Assembly (NCBI RefSeq): GCF_001659605.2 | Contig: NC_035162.2 | Span: 29,144,153 to 29,208,152 of the forward strand | Length of the DNA stretch: 64,000 nt | Direction of reading: 5' to 3' | Source of the DNA: Manihot esculenta | Lineage: Eukaryota > Streptophyta > Magnoliopsida > Malpighiales > Euphorbiaceae | Shown: positions 9,843-20,636 of the stretch, one piece after another | Layout of the letters: each line of letters starts with the position of its first letter | How positions within the stretch are numbered: the stretch's first letter is position 1 | Notes under the pieces: model-generated | What the model was told of the DNA's origin: nothing | The model's input: the letters and a program-made list of their open reading frames with translations, nothing else | Databases searched by the model: none | Made by a program: the position numbers and the translations under genes

Positions 9843-12152
9843 TGTAATACCCGGCTAGACTCCGGTATCGGAATTCCTACCGTCCGGTGGAATCTCGGAT
9901 GTCGAAAGCCTCTAGTAGGGTAAAACCATATTTTTATAAAATGTTTTAATGTGTTTTATGTTTTAAGCATGAAAGAAAATGAGTTTTTGCATGAAAATAG
10001 CATTGGAGGAAAACTCAGGTTCGGCCGCCGAACCTCAAGTTCGGCCGCCGAACATGCATGCGTTGCGGGTGTGCTTTAGGCCCCCGAAAGCATAAGTGAG
10101 GGAAGTCTAGGTTCGGCCGCCGAACCTCAAGTTCGGCCGCCGAACATGGCATGCATGCGGAGGCACATTCGGCCCCCGAACGTGGTCTGGCCAGCCACTA
10201 TAAAAGGGTCCCTTAGCCGAAAACGGGCGAGCTTTTTCCCCATTTTCGGCCAAGGTGAGCTCTCCGCCGTCCCTCACCAATCTTTGATGTTTTTCCTCTA
10301 GATCTTTCAAGATTTTCATTTGTTTTAACTTTGTTTTGAAGATTTGAGCTTTTGAGCAAAGTTTTGGAGCTTGGAGGTTCAAGAACCCAATCTCTCCCAA
10401 CTCCGAGTTTAGGTCGTCTTTCTCTCGATCTTCAAGAGGTAAGAGCCGATCTTAAGCTCATTGCATGTTTTAAGGAAGTTTTAAGTAGATCTATGGGGGT
10501 AGAATGCATGTTTAGGTTATGGTTATGTTTATGGGTTTGATGTGTATTCTTGAACAATGTGGATGCTTGATGTGTTGTAGATGGGGTTTATGATGGTTTG
10601 AAGCCCCTAGGAACATGTATGCTTGTGTATGTGTGTTGTAGAATAGGTTTGATGCATGTTTGTAAGGTTTGGAGGCAAAATGTGCAAAGGGAGCCAAGTT
10701 TCTGCCCTTTGGCAGAAACCAGGTTCGGCAGCCGAAGGAACTTTCGGCCGCCGAACATGCTTGTGGAGGCAGCCTTCGGCTGCCGAAGCTTGCCCCCAAA
10801 AGGAGACTTTCGTCTCTGTCTGGAAGTTTCGGCCGCCGAAAGTGCCGCCGAACATGCATGAGTTTCGTCTCTGTCTGGGAGTTTCGGCCGCCGAAGGTGC
10901 CGCCGAACCTGCCTGACTTTCAGCTCTAGAGGGACTTTCGGCCGCCGAACCTGCCACCGAAAGTGCCCTGTCCAGGCCTCCTTTGCATGTTTTTCTATGG
11001 TTGTTTCATGATGTTTTAGGGGGTTTTTGGGGAGTAGTTTAGAGATATGTTCTGGTATGTTTGGTCCCTCATTTGAGTCCACCTGTGTAGGTTCGGACCC
11101 GAGGAACCGAGAACCCCAGCAGTGAGTTCAGCTGCTTCGGTGTTGTCAGAGTCAGCCAGAGGTGAGTGGAACTAAACTTAATCTTTTAAATTAAGAAACT
11201 AAATGTTTTATCATGTTTCATGCATCATGATCATGCAATAGGATGATTGCATTAGTTTCCACGAATATGCCGCATTGCATCGATTGTTGTTGATGTGGGT
11301 GAATGTTGGATGACCCAATTAGTCCATGACAGGAAGACCAGGACCCCATTCTACGGCCTGGCACAGAGTAAGGAAAGACTAGGACCCCATTCTACGGCCT
11401 GGCACGGTTATGGGACTCGAAGACCAGGAGCCCAGAGGAGGCCCTGGGACAATGGTAAGTAATGTATGTATGACAAGAAGACCAGGACCCCATGCTACGG
11501 CCTGGCACAGAGTTAGCTTGGACTAATTGGTGACAAGTTCACCCAGCCCTTATGTGAATTGTCTGTGTTATGATGCATTCCATTGAAGCATAGTGTTATT
11601 ATGTTTTATAGTTCTACTCACTGGGCTTTTAGCTTACCCCTCTCCCTTTATCCCTAGGCTTGCAGGTACAGGATAGAGCAGGAGTCCGAATAGAGTAATG
11701 AAGTTTTGATTATGTAATAGTTAGTGTGGACATGATAGTTGATTATGATGTAATGTAAAAGTATAGTTTAGATATGTAATGAGATGATGTTTATGGATGT
11801 TAGAGGTATGCTTGACCATAGATTGTTGTTATCCCTTTTAAAACATGATCTTAGAGATTTTTATGATGTTTATGCAAACAAACTCAACACAGGTTATGTC
11901 ACCCATTTGGGGGCACTGATGAGATCCCACAGAGGGATCAATGTTTATGATTTATGTTATGTACAGTGCATGCACAGGTTGAGTTTGGTGTATGAATGGA
12001 AAGAAAAGTTTTTAAATTCTTATGTATGTTGTTGATCATGTATGGGATTATACAGGTTTACAGGTTATATGTTAGGCTTGCTACGGGTCCCGGCGGCCTT
12101 AAGCCGATCTGGATCCTAGCGCCGGTAGCGGTCCGATTTTCGGGTCGTTACA
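9843..12152 (+). repeat. 3' LTR of element A
   Basis: This 2310-bp LTR matches 2084-4471 closely. The length difference of 78 bp is fully explained by indels of repeat units: the 140-bp duplication in the 5' LTR, about 20 bp missing there near 2270, and about 42 bp missing there near 3270. TATA box at 10199-10206. It ends CGTTACA, followed by the TSD GGTTT. Confidence 0.93.
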
Positions 12153-12157
12153 GGTTT

Positions 12158-12586
12158 AATCATAAGGAGAGACATGGTGGTGAGAAGCGTTTTCCATCTC
12201 CATAACTAATCTATTGAATCAATCAAAAGAACATAAGTTTCAATGATCAATCCAAACAACTGAAGTGGATCCAACTCTTCAACTAGACCTTTCTCATATT
12301 TAAATTTCCCTTTTATTTTTCATACTCTGCTTATTTAATTGCTTTCAGTAGTTGCTAATCAAATCAATCTCAAAACCCCCATTTTATTTTTATTGCACTT
12401 TATTTTTATTCCGCTTTCAGTTACTTGCTTTCAGTTGCACTTTCAGTTAATTCTCTTGGTCTTGTTGAGAAAAATAGATAAGTTTTCAATTTCCTATGGA
12501 TTCGATCCTTTCACCACTATCTGCAATTATAAGATTGTTGATAACCAAAAAGGTTATTTTTGACCGGCTTCGACAACCGCGAGTCA
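12158..12586 (+). repeat. Athila-like LTR, right part (X1 3' LTR)
   Basis: It continues the LTR broken at 2083: 'aatcataaggagagacatgg' matches the same point in the solo LTR near 38732. It ends '...cgacaaccgcgagtca', the inverted equivalent of the LTR start at 39556. A purine/pyrimidine stretch resembling 'ctttcagttacttgctttcag' lies at 12411-12450. Confidence 0.8.
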
Positions 12587-12704
12587 CCATGGTAAGTAAA
12601 AGAGGACAAGGAAAGAAGGAGAGTAACCTTGGTGCATACACTCTTCACTACAATGCTTCAAAGTAGGGGTCTAGAGTGAGAACTTAAGAGGAAATAATGG
12701 ATCA
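12587..12704 (+). other. Diverged copy of Athila 3' internal sequence
   Basis: The stretch from 'ccatggtaagtaaaagagg' to 'ggatca' aligns by eye with 672-793, upstream of the X1 LTR. So sequence that should lie before a 3' LTR is found after it. Either X1 inserted into another copy of its own family, or recombination rearranged the locus. The stretch is cut by the LTR of element E. Confidence 0.55.
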
Positions 12705-14970
12705 TGTAAAACCCGGCTAGACTCCGGTATCGGAATTCCTACCGTCCGGTGGAATCTCGGATGTCGGAAACCTCTAGAAGGGTAAAATTGTGTTTTCATA
12801 AAATGTTTTAAAGTATTTTAAGGTTTTAAGTAAGAAAGAAAAGGAGTTTTGAATGGAAAAGACCATGGAGGCATTTCCAGGTTCGGCCGTCGAATCTCAA
12901 GTTCGGTCGCCGAACGTGGGATAGTTTAGGGGGGCCCGTTGGGCTTCCGAATATGGCTCATGTTTGGCCGCCGAACCTCATGTTCGGCCGCCGAACATGC
13001 ATGTGTTTTGGAGTTGCCTTGGGCTTCCAAAGGTGGCCTGGCTAGCCATCTATAAAAGGACCCATGGCCGAAAACGGGCGAGCTTTCTCCCCTATTTTCG
13101 GCCAACGGTGAGTCCATGCCCTCCCATGGTCGGTTTTGATGTTTTTCCTCAAATCTTTCCAGTTTTGACGAGTTTTAACTTGGTTTTGAAGATTTTTGAA
13201 GCTTAGAGCAAGTTTTGGAGCTTGGAGGTCCAAGGAGCTAGATTTCTCCCATCTCCAAGTTAGGATCGTCTTTCCTCTCGATCTTCAAGAGTTAAGTCTA
13301 GATCCTACCTTTCTTGTATGTTTTAAACAAGTTTTATGAAGTTTATGGGGTAGAAATGCATGTGTAAGTTAGTTGATTGCATGTTAGGGTTAATGTTGAG
13401 TTTATGAGTAATGTATGTTGTTTGAGTTGTCTTTTGTGTTTGTGTTGGGGGTTAGGATAGTTTGAGACCCCTAAATGCTTATTTGCTTGTGTATGCATGT
13501 TGTAGAATAGCTAAATGCATGTTGGATTGGTTTGGGAGGCAAAATGTGCATGTGGAGGCTGAGTTCTGCCCTTTGGAAGAACTCAGGTTCAGCAGCCGAA
13601 GGACTTTCGGCCTCCAAACCTGCCTGTGGAGGCCAGCCTTTTGGCTACCGAACCCTGCCCCCGAAAGTGGACTTTCGGCTCTGGAGGGGAGATTCGGCCG
13701 TCGAAGGTGCCGCCGAACATGCATGAGTTTCGTCTCTGGAAGGAATTTTTAGCTGCCGAAGGTGCCGCCAAAAGTGGCTGAGTTTCGGCTCTGGATGGAC
13801 TTTCGGCCGCCGAACCTGCCGCTGAAAGTGCCCTGTTCAGCCTTCCTTTGCATGTTTTCTATGATTGTTTTAAGGTGTTTTAGGGGGTTTTTGGGGAGTA
13901 GTTTAGAGTCATGTTCATGTATGTTTGGTCCCTCATTTGAGTCCACCTGTGTAGGTTCGGACCCGAGGAACCGAGGACCCCAACAGTGAGAGAGTTGCTT
14001 TAGTGTCTTGTCAGAGCTACCTGAGGTGAGTAGAATGACTCTTTATGTTTCAAAGCAAATAATGAAATTTTTAGCATGATTCACTCATCATGAATGCCAT
14101 GAGATATATTAGGTTGTTTGCATTAGAATTCACGAATATGTTGCATTGCATATTATGTTGTTAATGTGGATGAACATTGAGTGATCCATTAGCCCTCATA
14201 TGGTATGATATGATATGATGATGATACGGTATGGAAGTCCAGGAAGACCCATTCTACGTCCCTGGCACCTTGGAATGTTATGATATGTTATGTAAGAGAA
14301 AGACCGGGACCCATTCTACGTTCTGGCACAAATGGAAATGTAGAGGGCTATTGGTGACAAGTTCATCCTTAAGGTGATTTGTCTGTGATGTGATGCATTT
14401 CATGAAAGCATGAACTTTAAATATAATGTTTCATTATTCTGCTCACTGGGCTCTAGTAGCTCACCCAATTTCCTTAATCCCTCAGGTTGCAAGTTCGGGA
14501 TAGAATCAGGAGGTCAGCAAGAATAAGCAGTCATGTTTTATGTAATAGCTAGATGTGGACATGAAAGTAATGTAATGTGATGTATAGTTCAGTAATGTAA
14601 TGTAATGATGTTTATTGAGGTTTAGAGTTGTGCTTGACCCTAGTATGTAAAGTTAATCCCTTTGTGATACATGATCTTTTTAATGAAAGGTTTTAATGAT
14701 GTTTATGTAAACCAAGCTTAATGTATGATATGTTGCCCCATTGGAGCATTTGATGAGGGCTCCAATGTGGGGTTTTATGATTATGAGTTGTGCATGCACA
14801 GGTTGAGCTTGGTAAAAGAAAGAAAGAATTTAATGTTTTATGTTTATGATTGATCATGTATGGGATTTAACAGGTATACATGATGTATGTTTGGCTTGCT
14901 ACAGGTCCCGACGGCCTTAAGCCGACCTGGATCCTAACGCCGGTAGCGGTCCGGTTTTCGGGTCGTTACA
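12705..14970 (+). repeat. 5' LTR of element E
   Basis: A 2266-bp LTR ending GGTCGTTACA. TATA box at 13051-13058. It has the family's palindrome clusters (12880-13000, 13590-13830) and hairpin repeats (14235-14332), but several palindromes carry point changes, consistent with greater age. Confidence 0.87.
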
Positions 14971-14973
14971 GAT

Positions 14974-14986
14974 TGGTATCAGAGCC
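14974..14986 (+). other. Primer-binding site of element E
   Basis: TGGTATCAGAGCC lies 3 bp after the LTR end, complementary to initiator Met tRNA as in the sister copies. Confidence 0.9.
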
Positions 14987-15170
14987 CTATGTTAATATGG
15001 TCGTACCTAGAGAGTGTCGGGCTCATAGATGTTATAGAAGGGCAAGCACAATAGGAAAATCATGTCCACTAGGATATGATGTAGAGTCCTATCTTGATTA
15101 ATGATGTGAAATGCTATGATTTTATGCATGTGCATTGATGATATGCTATGTATGTGATGTATGTGATGCG

Positions 15171-15194
15171 GGTTCATGTGTTTCCACATGAACC
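15171..15194 (+). promoter_or_regulatory. Conserved leader stem-loop of element E
   Basis: The stem GGTTCATGTG / CACATGAACC is identical to those in A and C, but the loop is TTTC. A conserved stem with a changed loop in an otherwise decayed copy suggests constraint while the family was active. Confidence 0.55.
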
Positions 15195-15243
15195 ATATGA
15201 TGCTAATGTTTTATGTGATGTGTGTTGTTTTTCAGTAAGCAAG

Positions 15244-15903
15244 ATGAGAGGAACTCGTCGATTTGCACGATTGACTTGAGTACCACCTCAGGATGAGGGC
15301 ACGGATGCCTGTCCTTCTGCATTGCCTATGGCAATGTCCTGCAGGTCTAGCAGGGAGAGAACGTCAAGGGACCCTAGAAGGTCTTCTGATGTGAGCAGAA
15401 GAGGAACAGTTCGAGGTGGAGTGTCAGGAGATGTAGGGGATGATATGGATGTGGATCAGAGGAGGGATAGCAGTCTTGGTGTGAGCATGTCTGAAGAGGG
15501 CATGGGAGAGTCTCAGGGAGGCACTCAGGCCTCGGGGTTTGTTCAACCACCCTAATACCCACCCTTTTCATAGAATCCCGGGTATTCAATGGGAGGTACA
15601 TCGGATTACTCCAGCTTTAACCCTTACCCTTCTCACATGCCATACCCACCTTTCTACCCACCATACTCACAGTACCCTATGTACCCACCCCCATCTTTCT
15701 TTCCAGGTACAACAAACCCTAATTTGGGGAATGTTGCACCTCCTCCACCACCAGCAGAACCTATGGTCCCAAAAACCCAAGTACCTAAACCTAACTCATC
15801 TGGAGGGAGCAAGGTCAAGATGACCGACTATTTAAAGTTGGATGCTCCTAAGTATGAAACAGGTGATGATCCGTTTGAGTACCTCAGGACAGTCAAGATG
15901 ATA
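15244..15903 (+). pseudogene. gag: Element E gag fragment with stops
   Basis: From the MRGT start the frame reads like A and C gag, including the Ser/Arg-rich start and the Pro/Tyr-rich stretch (15590-15750). It has stops at about 15277 (TGG to TGA), 15553 and 15571, then ends at the junction near 15903 before the core gag domain is complete. Non-functional. Confidence 0.88.
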
Positions 15904-16221
15904 ATTTAGGAGTGATGAAAAAAGTTTTTAGAAAATTCAGTCTAACAGTTGCATATTGTAGAGCACATAATCTATCCATCCTTGAGAGAGCTAGCACTCT
16001 AGAAGGATAGAAGACGTTCGTGTGGATATCATTAAGGGTATTCGTTTGAAAATGCAGCACCATCAGTCCGGCATTGTATCTTCTCGACGAGATTAACAGG
16101 TTAGTCTCATATCCTTCCTTTGAAATAAATAAAGCACTCAGATTCTGGGAAAGGAAATCAAAGGGTTTTTTATTTTTCTGCTGCGCAATTTGGGTTGCAA
16201 TAATCTCTGGATTTCCCAACA
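15904..16221. other. Unidentified 318-bp insert between E and D
   Basis: This segment matches neither neighbour. On the minus strand a 129-codon frame (15893-16282) is open across it, and on the plus strand a stretch around 16080-16160 is also open in another frame, followed by 'attaacaggttagt', which resembles a splice donor. I do not recognise either product. It could be filler DNA captured during break repair, a host exon fragment, or part of an unknown repeat. Confidence 0.5.
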
Positions 16222-17280
16222 CAAGCCTACTATACGCCCTGTGTACCTGATAAAAATCCCATACATGATCATACATTTTCATAAAAATTTAAACTTTTCA
16301 TATTCCAAGCTCGACCTGTGCATGCATAAAAAACTGTACTCATAAAACCCACACTAGAGCCCTCATCAAATGCTCTAGTATGGTAAACATCACATGCCTC
16401 AAGCTTGATTCAACATAACTTATCATTAAAACTTTTACATAAAGATCATGATAAACAGGGATTACAAAACATATACTAGGGCCAAGCACATCTCTAATCC
16501 ATAAAAGAAATTACATGTCCACTCTATACTATTACATAAGCTATACCAGCTATTATGCCGACTTCCCACTCTATCTCTGATCCTGCAAACCTAGGGTTAG
16601 GGGAAAGGGATAAGCTACTAGAGCCTAGTGAGCAGAACATAAAAATAGTTTAATAAACATATGCTCTCATGAAATGCATCACAACACAAACAATACACAT
16701 CAAGGATGGACTTGTCACCAGTAACACCCTACATATTCCAAATAAATGCCCGGCCCTCGAAGGAGCTCCTCAGGACTTCCTCTTAAACATAACATAACAT
16801 ATCTATAAATGCCAGGGGCGTAGAATGGGCAGCCCTGGTCTTTCTCTTACATAGTGCCAGGGCGCATAAATGGGCAGCCCTGGTCTTCTGTATCCGTCAT
16901 AACATAACCTGCTCGAGGGCTAGTAGGTCATCCAATATCCATCCACAACAACAGTAAATTATGCAATGCATCATATTCATGAATTCTAATGCAAACAACC
17001 TATTACATAACATGGCATTTGTGATGCATGAGCATGCTTGAAAAGTTTGATTACTTTAAAATAATAGATTAGTTTAGTTCTACTCACCTCTGGCTGATGC
17101 TTGACTAAAACTGTAGCAGCTGACTCACTGCTGGCCTCTACGGTCTCCCAGGTCGGATCCTACATAGATGGACTCTCATGAGGGACCAAATATAGCTAAT
17201 ACATGACTCTAAACAACTCCCCAAAACCCCCCTAAAACATCACAAAACATGCATATAAAATAAGCAAAGGAAGGCTGGGC
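16222..17280 (-). repeat. D: inverted, truncated chromovirus LTR (left part)
   Basis: Read on the minus strand this is the 3' half of a family LTR. Matching starts near 16222 ('caagcctactatac'), about 60-100 bp short of the true LTR end, so that end is lost. Hairpin repeats occur at 16750-16890. The LTR is interrupted at 17280 by element C and resumes at 36676; TGGGC (17276-17280 and 36671-36675) is the duplicated target. Confidence 0.8.
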
Positions 17281-18427
17281 TGTAATACCCGGCTAGACTC
17301 CGGTATCGGAATTTCTACCGTCCGGTGGAATCTCAGATGTCAGAAACTTCTAGAAGGGTAAAATCATGTTTTTATAAAATGTTTTAATGTATTTTATGAT
17401 TTTAAGTAAGAAGGAAATTAAGTTTTGACTGAAAAAGACTAAGGAGGCATTTTCAGGTTCGGCCACCGAACATGGGATAGTTTAGGGGGGCAAGTTAGGC
17501 TTTCGAAAGTGGCTCAGGTTCGGCCGCCGAACTTACATGAGTTTTGAAGGCACTTTAGGCTGCCAAAGGTGATCTGGCTAACCCCTATATAAGGGCTCCA
17601 TGGCCGAAACGGGCGAGTTTTCTCCCCATTTTCGGCCAACGGTGACTCCATGCTCTCCCATGGTTGATTTTTGATGTTTTCCTCCAATCTTTTGAGTTTT
17701 AACAAGTTTTATCTTGGTTTGAAGATATTTGAGCAAAAAGAGCAAGTTTTGGAGCTTGGAGACCCAAGGAGTGAGATTGCTCCCATCTCCGAGTTAGATC
17801 GCCTCTCCTCTCGATCTCCAAGAGGTAAGAGTAGATCCTTAGCTCATTTTATGTTTTAAACAAGTTTTATAAAGGTTTATGGGGTGGTAGAAGTGCATGT
17901 TTAGGTTATTTTGAGTTTATGGGCTTATGTTGAGTTTTTGAGCAATGTGGGTTGTTATGTATGTTTGATGTGTTATAGTTGGGGTTTAGGATAGTTTGAA
18001 GCCCCTAGGAGCTTATGTATGTGTATTCATGTTGTGGAAGTGTTGTGTTTGAATTGAATGGTTTGGGAGGCAAATGTGCATGATTGGAGGCTGAGTTTTG
18101 CCTTTGGAAGAACTCAGGTTCGACAGCCGAAAGGACTTTCGGCCGCCGAACCTGCCTGTGGAGGCCAGCCTTTGGCTGCCGAACCCTACCCCCGAAAGTG
18201 GACTTTCAGCTCTGGAAGGGAGTTTCGGCCGCCGAAGGTGCCGCCGAACATGCATGAGTTTCGTCTCTAGAGAGAACCTTCGGCCGTCGAAAGTGCCGCC
18301 GAAGGTGCATGACTTTCGGCTCTGGAGGGACTTTCGGCCGCCGAACCTGCCGCCGAAAGTGCCCTGTTCAGCCTTCCTTTGCATGATTTCTATGATTGTT
18401 TTAAGGTGTTTTAGGGGGTTTTTGGGG
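17281..18427 (+). repeat. 5' LTR of element C, left part
   Basis: The LTR starts TGTAATACCCGGC at 17281 and runs to 'ttttagggggtttttgggg', where B is inserted. TATATAAG at 17586-17593. Palindromes at 17455-17535 and 18116-18355. The LTR resumes after B at about 27979. Confidence 0.9.
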
Positions 18428-20563
18428 TGTAACAGCCCGAAAATCGAACTGCCACCGGCACTAGGATCCAGATCGACTTAAGGTCGCCGGGACCCGTAGT
18501 AAGCCTGCTATCCTGACTGTGAACCTGTGACATCCCATACATGATCATATATTTTCTGTAAAAAACATAAAACTTTTATTCATTCCAAGGCTTAACCTGT
18601 GCATGCACTATCTCTGTTCTCTACCAATCCCTACTAGAGCTCCTCATTGCTCTAGGCGGATAAAACTCATAATGTTAAGCCTGGTTTTCTCATAAACATA
18701 CAACAATATATAAACATAAACTGATCATGTGAAAACACAAAAAGGGATTACAACTCTTATAATCAAGCACCATTCTATACACTGTACACATATATTATCT
18801 CTTTACATTTACATGTCCACACTGACTAACTATTACAAACTATATACTCTTCCTGTACCCTGCTGACTTCCCTCTGAATTCTAAACCTGCACAACTGGAG
18901 TTAGGGAAGAGGGATGAGCTACTATAGCCCAGTGAGTAGAACAGTAATAAAGAACAGGGGATAAAACATGCTCTCATGCAATGTATCACATCACAAGTAA
19001 TCACATCTCAGAATGGACGGATCAACACTCCCTCTATACCATATGCCTGGTCCCCGTAGGGCTGTTCCAGGTCTTTGTGCCTGGTCCCCGTAGGGCTGTT
19101 CCAGGTCTTTATGCCTGGTCCCCATAGGGCTGTTCCAGATCTTTCCTCTGAGGGCTATTGAATCCTTACTATGTCCATACAGTCATAGAATCAAGGATAA
19201 ATGCAATGCATCATATTCGTGTACACTAATGTACTCATCCTATAGCATATTCATGATGCATGAAGCATGATAAAATACTCGTTTCTCATATTAAAATACT
19301 AAGTTCAGTTCCACTCACCTCGGGTTGACTCTGAACTGACTCTGCAGGTTCTGAAACTGGACTCACTGCTGACCTCCCTGATTCCTCTGGTCCGTACCTA
19401 CACAGGTGGACTCAAATGAGGGACCAAACTCACTCAAGAACATTTCTAAGAAACTCCCCAAAACCCTTCTAAACCATCCTAGAACATTCACAGAAAACAT
19501 GCAAAAGAAGGCTGGACAGGGCACTTTCAGCGGCAGGTTCGACGGCCGAAACCCCACTCCAGAGACGAAACTCATGCATGTTCGGCGGCACCTTCGGCGG
19601 CCGAAGGTCTCGTCCAGAGACGAAACTCACATACTTTTGGCGGCCGAACTCCCTCTTTCGGCGGCCGAAAGTCCCTTTCTAGACCGAAAGCTTAGCTTTC
19701 GGGGGCAAGCTTTGGCAGCCGAAACTGCCTCCAAGCATGTTCGGCGGCCGAACCTTCTTTCGGCGGCCGAACCTGATTTTGTCCAGGGGACAGAACCTTG
19801 CTCTGTTTCATGCAAACTTTGCCCAAAAACCTACAACATGCATATCAACTACTCTCAACTAGCACATACACATATATATGCACAAAGGGGTCTCAAACTA
19901 TCCTAAACCCCAAACAAACATAGCACATAACACTTAAACATGAAAGATCACCAAAAACCTCACCTAAACCTAAACATGCATACTACCCATACAAACTTCA
20001 TAAAACCTTCAAAAATCAACAAAGAAGGTTCAGGATCTGTACTTACCTCTTCTAAACAAGAGATTACACGATCCTAACGTGGAGATATAGAGAAATCCGT
20101 TCTCAAACTCTCCAAGCTTCAAACTTTGTTCTTTTTGCTTAAAACCTTCAAAAATCATCAAAACTCTTAAAACCTTGGAAAGATTTGAAGGAAATCATAA
20201 AAACCATGAAAGTCAACGTGAGAGAGGCTAGAACTCACCTCTGGTTGCAAGTGGAGGAGAAATAGCCTCCTTCCACCGACCCTTGGCCCTTTTATAGGTG
20301 GCTGGCCAGACCACCTTCGGCAGCCGAACGTGAATCCGAAACCATGCAATGTTCGGCGGCCGAAAGTGACCTTCGGCGGCCGAACCTTTGCATTTCTCCC
20401 TTGTTGCTTTTCTTTCAAAACTCATTTCCTTCCACACTTGAAAACATTCAAAACTCTTAAAACACACATGAAAACATATGTCTTACCCTTCTCGAGGGTT
20501 CCGACACTCGAGATTCCACCGAACTACAGAAATTCCGAGGCCGGACTCGAGCCGGATATTACA
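18428..20563 (-). repeat. 3' LTR of element B (left in window)
   Basis: A 2136-bp repeat of 25838-27973. On the minus strand it has TATAAAA (20290-20296), palindromes of TTCGGCGGCCGAA type (19530-19770 and 20310-20390) and three hairpin repeat units of 'cctggtccccgtagggctg' (19051-19142). Differences from the partner LTR are scattered single bases. Confidence 0.92.
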
Positions 20564-20576
20564 TTCTCCCCCCCTT
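20564..20576 (-). other. Polypurine tract of element B
   Basis: On the minus strand the run reads AAGGGGGGGGAGAA, immediately before the 3' LTR. Confidence 0.88.
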
Positions 20577-20636
20577 AAGCACATTCGTCCCCGAATGTCC
20601 CTAACACAATATAAAACACATAGAAAAGGGGAAAAA

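Larger units (their letters stand above)
2084..12152 (+). mobile_element. Element A: complete Ty3/gypsy chromovirus (Tekay/Del-like), 10.07 kb
   Basis: Full structure is present: a 2388-bp 5' LTR starting TGTAATACCC and ending CGTTACA, an initiator-Met primer-binding site, gag-pol, a polypurine tract and a 2310-bp 3' LTR. The 5-bp target duplication GGTTT flanks it (2079-2083 and 12153-12157). The domain order gag, protease, RT, RNase H, integrase and a C-terminal chromodomain-like segment is that of plant chromoviruses; long LTRs and the RT type fit Tekay/Del. The coding region has only three breaks, and the LTRs differ mainly by repeat-unit indels, so the insertion looks fairly young. It landed in an older Athila-like LTR. 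Confidence 0.92.
12705..15903 (+). mobile_element. Element E: truncated chromovirus (5' LTR plus part of gag)
   Basis: This is the same family as A. A 5' LTR (12705-14970, starting TGTAAAACCCGG with one change from TGTAATACCC) is followed by a primer-binding site, leader hairpin and the N-terminal third of gag. Homology with copy C stops near 15903, within the gag region 'gtcaagatgat', and unrelated DNA follows. Pol and the 3' LTR are missing. It is more decayed than A. Confidence 0.85.
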
